Shown here: positions 55,469 through 64,000 of the stretch, in pieces
How the letters are laid out: every line of letters begins with the position of its first letter
How positions within the stretch are numbered: position 1 is the stretch's first letter
Source: Lepas anatifera
Lineage: Eukaryota; Arthropoda; Thecostraca; Lepadidae
Direction of reading: 5' to 3'
Length of the DNA stretch: 64,000 nt
Assembly: GCA_034440635.1 (NCBI GenBank)
Contig: JAOTON010001143.1
Coordinates: 1 to 64,000, forward strand
Notes under the pieces: generated by a model
What the model was told of the DNA's origin: nothing
The model's database searches: none
Seen by the model: the letters and a program-made list of their open reading frames with translations, nothing else
Program-made: the position numbers and the translations under genes

Positions 55469-56490
55469 CCCTCGCCCCTCCGGGGCCATCGATGGCCCCC
55501 TAAGGTTTTTTTCGAGGTAGTAGAAAAACGACGAAACGCAGCACCGCGGTTGAGGGCTCTATCTCTCATCTCATCATTTTCCCACCATCCCTGAAAATTT
55601 TTACCCCGGGTCACCCAAGGTCAGGTCACCAGGCAAGGTCAACCAAGGTCACCTAGCTTCAACTTTGAAGCTCTATAAGAGCTACATTTCTTAGTCGATC
55701 GATTTGAAACTTGCTACACTTCATGACCCTTCCAGGGTCTACAACGTGTATATCCGGGATTTTTTCTATTTCGTGACCTGAGGTCAGGTCACGAGGCGAC
55801 CTCTCCCATTGGAAAAGCATTGGGAAAAGCTGTCTCATTATCTAAAAGCCACAAAAATGATTGCAAATACACAGAATGCTCAGAACAGCGTTTCTGGACA
55901 CCCTTTCCCGGATGCCAGAGGTCATATTTGCCCTTTGACTTTTCCAAGTTCATCCAAGGTCACCAGGGGTCAAAAACAGTATTTTTACAATAACTTTTGA
56001 CCTAATTAAGCTAGAGCGCTGAAATAAACACCATCATGTTTTTCTTGTCACTGGCTTTCATTGAGTATACAGCAAGGTCACTTTCTGACCTCTCGTGACC
56101 TCAGGTCATATTAGGTCACGAGGTGACCTCTGGAGGTCAAACCACTGGCGGGAGGTCATTATGTTTAAAATAGCGGGAAAAGGTCTGACATTTTTCTATC
56201 AAATGTACTTGACCACATCTCAATAGCTCTAATGGCACAAGAGTTATACCTAGTTTGCTTAAGCAATGTATATTTGAGTGAAAATAGCAGATCTTGACCT
56301 AATTTGACCTCTGGAGGTCAAACCATTGACCTGAGCGCTAAAACATGCGAAGTATTTTCTTACTGAATTCACGCGAGCTTTCTAATGCACTTTGCAGATT
56401 TGCGCTAACCCCAATATTTTCGGAGTTTGAGGGGGCCATCGATGCTCCCGGTGGGGCGAAGGTGGCGCCGGACCCCCGGTGGGGCGCGGG
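55469..56490. mobile_element. family-F MITE, copy 4 (duplicate of copy 2)
   Basis: TTAA at 55465-55468 and 56491-56494. The left two-thirds follow copy 2, but from about 56140 to 56400 the sequence matches copy 1 (GGAGGTCATTATGTTTAAAA and AAACATGCGAAGTATTTTC), suggesting gene conversion between neighbouring MITEs. Confidence 0.85.
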
Positions 56491-56830
56491 TTAAGGTCAA
56501 CTTTTCACAATGTAAGGCGATGCAACAGTTGCTAAAGGTATTTTTTGGGTGTTTTGTTTGCCTGATTTTCTGTTAACAAGCACAGGGAAAATTAAGCTTC
56601 CATCTCTATCATAACTATGATACCCGAGCCTTCAAAGTTTCACCTATTAGTTAAATCTACCTTTGTAGTTAGATTTAACTAATCTTGTAGATTTGATACG
56701 AAATTTAAGTCAGCCAAAAGGCCAGGAGAGCTATAAAAAGTAGCAATAGGAATTTTCTTACGTTGCAAACATTGTGATTCTAGCGTAGTGCTTCCAGCCT
56801 CATCATTTCGCACTTGGCAGAAGTGGTTAA

Positions 56831-58029
56831 GTCTTGCCCCAGTTGCGGGTACGAGCCACCTTCGCCCTGGTGGTGGGGGGCGAAAAAGAGACCCCCACGA
56901 TCTCAAAAACAAAGAGAGCTAGAGAAAAGCTCAAAACGGCAATCAAAAGCTGTTCAAAAATGATATCGAAAATATTTAAGTCATTTTTCTTGTCAGGTCA
57001 ATATTAAGGTCACCAGAGGTCAAAATAGGTCAAAATCGCTAATATGAGGTGTACTAAGAAAACCTCATATATCTCAGAAACTATGATGGATAGAAACACT
57101 TTTCTAACACCATTCGAAAGCTCTTGAAATGCGCTTTCATTACAGTGGCATTCGTTTTAATTTTCGTGTCAGGTCAAAGCCTAGGGAGCTACAGGTCACT
57201 GAATATTGGGCATATTCTTGGGAATGTCCATAGCCACCCATGCATAAGGGCGTTTCCTTTTTCGCTAATAACTTCCAAACCAAACAAGATACAGCCATAG
57301 TTGATGCACCATTGCAATACTCTCGTCAATACAAATCGAATGATATATGATACTGCTATGCCAGGTCAAATTTAAGAATTTGACCTGTCCCAGGTCAACG
57401 GTCTGACATAACTTGACCTGGTATAGTCATGATGTATATCATTTGAATTGCAGTGACTATACAAACATTTTGGTGACAAAATAAAAGTTCTATCTTAGTT
57501 TATTCAAACTTTACAGAGTAAAACACCAAAAATGCTTCTTTGACCTAAAGTGACCTTTTAAAGGTCACAAGTCAAAATTTTTGTCATAAACTTCAGAAAT
57601 GGGCTATGATCAAATCGTAACCGATGTTTGAAGTTGATTCCATCCATACTTACTGAAAAAGTCCATTTCGTGATTTTCCCCATGTATTTACAATGGGGAG
57701 GTCATCCTCTGCACATGACCTTAGGTCACCAATATAAAAAATCCCGGAACAATTGTTGTAGCTCCTGGTGGGCCCACTATGTGGTATAAGTTTGAACTTG
57801 ATCGATTAACCCCTCTTTTAGTTATGCGGTCCTAAACATTTTTGAGGTGAGGTCACCTAATCTGGCCTGGTGACCTGACCTGATATGACCTTAGGCTAAA
57901 ATTTTCAGGAAAGATGTAAAAATGATGAAGAAACAGCTAGACCAAGTTTGGTGGCGTTGCGCGGCTCCGTTTTTTGATCACTTCGGAAAAACCCGAGGGG
58001 GTCTAAAAAGACCCCCACCCGGGCGAAGG
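56831..58029. mobile_element. TTAA-flanked element E, copy 2
   Basis: Counterpart of 50960-52161, with TTAA at 56827-56830 and 58030-58033. Confidence 0.85.
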
Positions 58030-58296
58030 TTAATGGCCACCTGCCGTGCCCGCACGCAAGACGCCATAGGGTGTATGCATGGAAAAAGCAGGGGCAAACA
58101 GCCGGCGTGAAAAGATGTCGGATCTGGGTGATTTTTTTGGCACCAGACATCAACATACAATGAAGAACCAGAAACTACCGTGCGCATTCCAAAATGCGAA
58201 TACTCATTTTTTAAGGGACGGCCTAATGTACCAGTGCTGTATTTGTGTATGTACCAGTGCTGTCTCTGTGTATGTACCAGTAATGTATCTGTGTAT

Positions 58297-61200
58297 TAGG
58301 CCATGTCGTGATCACCACTTTTTCACAGGATCTTTGATTTCCGGGTGTTTTCTGATGTATTAATGGTCGCTGATCACGATTTTCTGGTCGAAAATGTCGA
58401 ATTCGAAAAATATTTGCCCGCGCAAGCCGTTTGAAATTCTTCCGGTTTGCCAAAATTTCGATGTTTTCATATCTCACGGACTATAAAATGCAACTTATGT
58501 ATGGAAAGGGCCACAGAACTTTTAAACCATTGAATGTGAACAGTTTGAAACCTTTTTTGACTCCTTAAAATATATACTTGCCTGATAAAGTACCGTGGAA
58601 AGACGGGGATGTTTGAGCTTAAAAAGATGATAATAGATGGCGCGCATGACGCAGCCGTCAACCACTGTCCCGCTACGTCGCTTATGTCAAGAAGCTATTA
58701 GCCAAAGGAGCTGGATATAGGATTTGAGCCTATTATGGATTCGATGAATGAACATTTACCTTCACAAGATGATCTAGATTTCTCTCGCTTGCAGTTTTAA
58801 ATATTATTGGTAATGGTTGCTTTCAAAGCAGGTACAATTAAGATCAGCCAGCCATATATAGATTAGGTATCTAAGTATGTAGTCACTGCGGATCAATTTC
58901 AAGTATCAAAATGTATGCAAGAGCCAGGCGATTATATTTAGATTAGTCTTGCTATCACTAGCAAGGAGAATACCGCATTTCGGGAAAAATGAAGCTACAC
59001 CACGCCTAGCGCCGCCGTCAAGCCATGTATGCTGCCGCTTAACCAGCTCTCGACTGGGGCTGACGTTGTTGGTCACATTATGATGCTGCAGCTTGAAGAG
59101 ATGGAGGCCAGAGAAGTGGACCAATTTCACGTTTCAATAGCTTGAAAATTCGAACCGACCGCTGATGAAGTTACCGAGACTTACAGAAGAGCATCTGTGA
59201 CAGCAAGAAACAAGTACAAAGTTCGCTGTGAAATAAGGAAGCATTGTAACCTGAAGGAAGAGATCAGAAGGCGCCTACAAAACATGAAGATATTTAAGTA
59301 TGGACAAAGCATGACAACATTGTTTGACATATAAAGCAGAGCTTTACCATCAAAGGCATCGGCAAACAGAACATTTCTGGAACACCAGCGAGAAGCACAG
59401 AAGTTGTATCTTTGTGGCTTGGATGCAGTCGTGACGGACCATTGGAGACGGCAGCAGCTGCGGCAAGCCACTGCTGCTGCCGCCAATAAGGTCTGATCGG
59501 GAGGCCGGCTCGTCCGCATTCGAGCACAATAATATGACAATCACCCGGACAAGTCTACAAACCACTTCCGTGTAGCATTTAAAAATAAGTTTTCCTTCCG
59601 AGATTGACTTATGCCTGCCAGAGCCTGTTCGCGTGCGGCGTCTGTCAGCAGCTGGTGTGATGCTACAAATAGGAAGCTCGCTGCTGCATATACCACCATC
59701 GGTCGCTGTCAATGGTGCCGTTGCGTTCTGGCGCAGCTTCAGCTCCGTCAGAACGCAACATCCGGAGAACTCCTGGTAGCCACAACGACAGCAGCAGTGG
59801 CTTGCCGCAGCTGCTGCCGTCTCCAATGGTCCGTCACGACTGCATCCAAGCCGCCAAGATACAATCTCTGCACTTCTCGCTGGTCTTCCAGAAATGTTCT
59901 GTTTGCCGATGCCTTTGATGGTAATGTTCTGTTTGCCTCTGCTTTATATGTCAAACAATGTTGTCATGCTTTGTCCATGCTTACAATATCTTCATGTTTT
60001 GTAGGCGCCTTCTGATCGCTTCCTTCAGGTTTAAATGCTTCCTTATTTCACAGCGAACTTTGTACTTGTTTCTTGCTGCCACAGATGCTCTTCTGTAAGT
60101 ATCGGTAACTTTATCAGCGGTCGGTCCGAATTTTCAAGCTATTGAAACGTGAATTTCGTCCTCTTCCTTGGCCTCTATCTCTTCAAGCCGCAGCATCATA
60201 ATGTGAACGACAACGTCAGCCCCAGACGAGAGCTGGTTAAGCGGCAGCATACATGGCTTGACGGTGGCGCTAGGTGTGGTGTAGCTTCATTTTTCCCGAA
60301 GTGCGGCATTCTCCTTGCTAGTGATAGCAAGACTAATCTAAATATAATCGACTGGCTCTTGCATACATTTTAATACTTGAAATTGATCCGCAGTGACTAC
60401 ATGCTTAAATACCTAATCTATATCCTACCTAATCTAACAGTTCTCATATCTCCAGCTCAAACCGGCCATGTCATCGCTTCAGGAGATGCTTCCATTGCTG
60501 CCCTCGCTTGGCAGTGTGCTGGAGGTGGCCACCGGCGGCGACTAGGGCCTCCAGCGACGACTGGAGACCCCTGGCCGTCCCCCGCATCACTCTCTTCGTT
60601 CTCTCGGCCAGCCCTGCATAAACGTGCCGACCTACGGTGACGTGACGTCGGCAGGTCCCCCAGCTCTGCCCAATATTTGGACGGGACTGGCAATTCATGG
60701 AGCATCAGTGGTGCGCATAATTCCTGCTCCAGTTAGCCATATCGTCACCTCTGGAATTACTTCCGCTGCCGCCTTCGCTCACCAGCATGGTGAAGGCGGC
60801 CACCAACGACGGCTGGAGAAACCTGGCTGCCTCCGCCTGGCCCTCTTTGGACGCTTTCAGCAAACCCACCTACATGAATGTGCCAATCTACAGTAACATA
60901 CCGCGCCACCCACCGTGGTCGGCTGGGCCTGACTCCTGACCCAACCGCGCCTCACTGTCCGCCAGCGGTGAGCGCGTGTTTTCGCCGGCGAAACCGCTGC
61001 CATAACCGGCGGCGCGTCGCTTTGCCTGAGCGAACAGCGGCTGGAGTGACGCCAGCGCGAAAAAGAAGACCTCAGCCGGCTAGATCAGTTGCTACCGCAC
61101 CAGCTGTAGTAGATAAACGACCGCATCCAGTATCCCCAGCGACCGGTGCGTTCTCTCATCAGGGAACGACTACGACGCCTCAGCTGACGGGAAGGAGCAG

Positions 61201-62718
61201 AAACAACCATACCAAGAGACAGCAGCTGACCTCCGTGTCCGAGCGGCTCTTCGCTGCTCCGGCTCCAGCCTGGGATTCGATGACAGTGTGTAAATAAATT
61301 AAACTTCTTGCTCGGCCCCATCCCTAACACGTATATTTGTGGTATTCTCCTGTTTTATCCCTCTTGCTCTGTTTTGTCTGTTTACTGCCTAACTGTTTTG
61401 TTCTGTTCTTGTTTTTGGTTTCTTCCCACTAGTGCCTTAATTTGATCTCGCCGAACGCATTTTGTCTGTGGTTTAGATATATCCTGCTTTGTTTATGTAT
61501 GATTTAGCTAGTTTTGTTTTTTAGTTTTATTTGTTTTTTGTTTGTTTTCTAGTTTTTTGGTTTGATTGCTTAGCTTGAATGTTGTTGAGTTTGATTAGTT
61601 CCTGCTTTGATTAGGTATTTGTCCTTATTTCTTATATTTGTTCTTGCTTCTAATAACAAAATATTTTCTTAGATTCAATATGTTCAACATATGTGGACCC
61701 TCTACGTATCTAATTATAACTTAACCTTATTAATTTTTGTTTTGTGTCCCGTTTTGTTTACTTGTAGCTTTATTTTGCTCTTTTAACTGTGTTTTGGCGT
61801 TATATTTGTTCATTTCGTTCTCTAATGCTCATCTTACTTTGTTAGGTATGCTGTTATTCTGTCAGTCTCTGTTTTATCGCTTTTTCTGTTTGTTTTCTCG
61901 TTCCATGGTTACTGTTTCTTTGTTAGGTTTTTATGATTTGCTCATTCTGCCTATGCTACACACGTGCTCTTTTACACTCGTGCTCTAGTTGCTTACTTCC
62001 TTTTGTTTATACAATGTGCCTGTAAAGTTCTATTCTGTTGCTAGCTGTTCAGCCTTTGCTTTGCTTTGCCCATGTCTTCTTTTGCTGGTCTATTCATTTC
62101 TTCTGTCCCCCTGTTTGTATATGAAAAATGAAATAAAAAAAGCTGATGATGATGAATATATGGCTGGCTGATCTTAATTGGACCTGCTTTGAAAGCAACC
62201 ATTACCAATAATATTTAAAACTGCAAGCGAGAAAAATCTTGGTCATCTTGTGAAGGTAAATGTTCATTCATCGAATTCAAAATAGGTTCAAATCCTATAT
62301 CCAGCTCCTTTGGCTAATAGCTTCTTGACATAAGCGACGTAGCGGGACAGTGGTTGACGGCTGCGTCATGCGCGCCATCTATTATCACCTTTTTAAGCTC
62401 AAACATCCCCGTCTTTCCAAGGTACTTTATCGGGCAAGTATATATTTTAAGGAGTCAAAAAAGGTTTCAAATTGTTCACATTCAATGGTTTAAAAGTTCT
62501 GTGGCCCTTCCCATACATAAGTTGCATTTTATTGTCCATGAGATATGAAAACATCGAAATTTTGGCAAACCGGAAGAATTTCAAAGGGCTTGCGCGGGCA
62601 AATATTTTTCGAATTCGACATTTTAGACCAGAAAATCGTGATCAGTGGCCATTAATACATTAGAAAACACCCGGAAATCAAAGATCCTGTGAAAAAGTGG
62701 TGATCACGACATGGCCTA
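58297..62718. mobile_element. 4.4 kb long-inverted-repeat DNA transposon (8-bp TSD)
   Basis: Ends TAGGCCATGTCGTGATCACC and its exact complement; flanked by the exact 8-bp duplication CTGTGTAT at 58289-58296 and 62719-62726. The left inverted arm runs continuously about 58297-59490. The right arm is the matching complement but is split into 59770-60419 and 62160-62718 by another insertion. The ~280 bases in the centre hold no obvious transposase, so it is a non-autonomous foldback-type copy. 8-bp duplications occur in hAT, P and Merlin-like groups; TAGG-type ends lean to hAT, but such long arms are unusual there. A partial relative is at 44929-45222. Confidence 0.88.
60424..62155 (+). mobile_element. 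retrotransposon-like insertion inside the long-TIR transposon
   Basis: 1.73 kb present only in the right arm of the 58297 transposon. The left arm shows the unbroken site (AATCTATATATGGCTGG in complement), and ATAT flanks the insert. The 3' end AAATAAAAAAAGCTGATGATGATGA has the A-rich/simple-repeat tail of a non-LTR retroelement. The first half contains two related GC-rich units (about 60450-60660 and 60680-60900: ...GGAGGTGGCCACCGGCGGCG and GAAGGCGGCCACCAACGACG). The second half is T-rich and non-coding. No RT is seen; a non-autonomous LINE derivative or composite SINE is likely. Confidence 0.7.
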
Positions 62719-62754
62719 CTGTGTATGTACCAGTGCAGTGTCTGTGTATGTACC

Positions 62755-63225
62755 TGAACCTGCGTATGGTTCTATACGTATGTATGCACCTAATGTTTGC
62801 CACCTTAGAAATAGAATGGATTGTATCCGAACTCTTGGTTTTAAGATTAAGGAAGCCTAAACTTCTGTGGTTCGTTTCTTATCCGATGAGAGTTGCCCAA
62901 ACTTGAGCAGCTACCAATTGGCCCTTTTCCTCATATCCTGGCTGCAAAATTTGGCACATTCAGTGTGATTGTATAATCAGGCACAGCCCTTCAAGGGAAG
63001 TGCTTAGATATGCAATAACATTGAAGGTATGCGCTATCTCTCGCATGCAGGATTGGAGAAAAGTGCTAATTAACAGCTTGTCAACTTATCAACTTAGCAC
63101 AAGTTCTTCACACATCATGCACGAGAAGTGGTGTAATCAATGAAAGACCATATTAAATGTCAAGAAAATAATCTAATTTGAGTAATCAAAATACTGCTTC
63201 ACGAGAAATCCAATCCAAACAGGAT
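62755..63225. other. unassigned intronic sequence (duplicate of 52456-52934)
   Basis: Near-identical to 52456-52934; non-coding. Confidence 0.7.
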
Positions 63226-63845
63226 CAGGTATTTACACAGCTATCCGATCTGATCTATGGACCACTAGACGGCATTAGGTATGTATACAGATATCTGATC
63301 TACGGTCCAGGCGGAATCGGATATTGACAGATATCCGATCTACGGACCAGACAGGATCGGATATTTACACATATATCCGATCTACGGACCAGACATTATC
63401 GGAAATTTACACAGATATCCGATGTACAGACCAGACGGGATTGAATATTTACACAGATTTCCTACCTACGGACCAGACGGGATTGAATATTTACACAGAT
63501 ATCCTATCTACGGACCAGACGGGATCGGTAATTTACACAGATATCCGATCTACGGACCAGACGGGATCGGATATTTTCACAGATTTCTGATCTACAGACC
63601 AGACGGGAACGGATATTTACACAGATTTCTGATATACGGACCAGACGGGATCGGATATTTACACAGATTTCCGATCTACGGACCAGACGGGATCGGATAT
63701 TTATACAGACTTCTGATCTACAAACCAGACGGGAACGGATATTTACACAGATCTATGGACCAGGTGGGATCGGGTATGTATATAGATATCCTATCCACGG
63801 ACCAGACGGGATCGAGTATGTATACTGATATCCACGGACCAGCTG
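63226..63845. repeat. ~42-bp minisatellite, locus 2, abutting CHT exon 2
   Basis: About fifteen units with the core TACGGACCAGACGGGATCGG and a TTTACACAGAT linker; the last few units are shorter and diverged. The array reaches to within ~28 bases of the splice acceptor of the choline transporter exon 2. Its first part (to 63507) belongs to the tandem duplication; the rest extends beyond it. Confidence 0.92.
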
Positions 63846-63872
63846 TAGATATACCCTCCTCCTTCACCACAG

Positions 63873-64000
63873 ATGAACAGGAGGAAGTGATGCTGGCGGG
63901 CCGCAACATCGGCCTCTTCATCGGCATCCTCAGCATGACAGCCTCCTGGGTCGGCGGCGGATACATCAACGGAACCGCTGAAGAGATCTTCAAGTCCGGG
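63873..64000 (+). CDS. SLC5A7: high-affinity choline transporter, coding exon 2 (continues past window)
   Basis: It starts after the acceptor CTCCTTCACCACAG (63871-63872 AG) in phase 1, taking one base from exon 1. It encodes [19 protein letters not shown] then [18 protein letters not shown] and IFKSG. The LAGRNIG, MTA(S/T)[12 protein letters not shown] block is diagnostic for CHT proteins within the SLC5 sodium-solute symporters, covering the loop after TM1, TM2 and the following re-entrant region. No stop occurs before the window edge, so more exons lie downstream. Confidence 0.95.

Larger units (their letters stand above)
53211..63507. repeat. tandem segmental duplication, unit 2 (with 4.4 kb insertion)
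   Basis: Second copy of 47326-53210; it is longer because of the transposon at 58297-62718. The unit contains counterparts of every feature of unit 1 in order: MITE 53422-54440, protein-Z 54897-55351, MITE 55469-56490, element E 56831-58029, the minisatellite and the 42-bp repeat. Confidence 0.92.
39170..63872 (+). other. intron 1 of the choline transporter gene
   Basis: A GT...AG intron of 24.7 kb with donor GTGAGT and acceptor CTCCTCCTTCACCACAG. It consists largely of the repeats and transposons listed separately. I see no other host gene in it. Confidence 0.85.

Overview
The window is a piece of an animal (metazoan, invertebrate-like) nuclear genome. The evidence is a spliced neuronal-type gene, several classes of eukaryotic transposable element, tRNA-derived SINEs, long microsatellites and low gene density. 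There are no bacterial operons, rRNA genes or CRISPR arrays. I cannot fix the phylum.

The one recognisable host gene is the high-affinity choline transporter (SLC5A7/CHT family) on the + strand. Exon 1 is at 39058-39169 and exon 2 starts at 63873 and runs to the window edge. They are separated by a 24.7 kb phase-1 intron packed with mobile DNA.

1-12.9 kb: a nested mosaic of short non-autonomous DNA transposons. Several are flanked by TTAA, one family has 4-bp duplications and the inverted repeat AGGGAGATACGC, and two ~290-bp hAT-type elements have clear 8-bp duplications. There is also a SINE, a tRNA-like relic, a foldback palindrome and a (GA)n tract. 12.9-20.4 kb: a near-complete Ty3/gypsy LTR retrotransposon on the - strand (Gag with two CCHC knuckles, protease, RT, RNase H, DD35E integrase). 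Its two LTRs look identical over the 482 bp they share, but the 5' LTR lacks its outer ~380 bp, reading frames shift at two or three points, and a SINE sits in the leader. 21.7-32.8 kb: GC-rich degenerate repeats, including a 4.07 kb element with CAGTGGCGTAGCC-type ends and an 8-bp duplication, filled almost entirely with CTGAGACCAAGCTCG-like repeats. 33-39 kb: mostly unassigned sequence upstream of the choline transporter, with a 140-bp-arm hairpin.

39.2-63.9 kb (intron 1): an inverted pair of exon-like sequences around (TA)n tracts; a ~180-bp higher-order GC-rich repeat; a large palindrome (arms about 45.2-48.6 and 49.0-52.5 kb) whose arms carry different insertions, each with its empty site in the other arm; and a 5.9 kb tandem duplication (47326-53210 repeated from 53211). 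The second copy of that duplication was hit by a 4.4 kb long-inverted-repeat transposon, itself hit by a retrotransposon-like insert. Broken pieces of a transposon-associated protein family recur here on both strands. The most unusual signal is the TTAA-flanked ~1 kb repeat family whose interior is crowded with AGGTCA/TGACCT motifs, the core half-site of nuclear hormone receptors.
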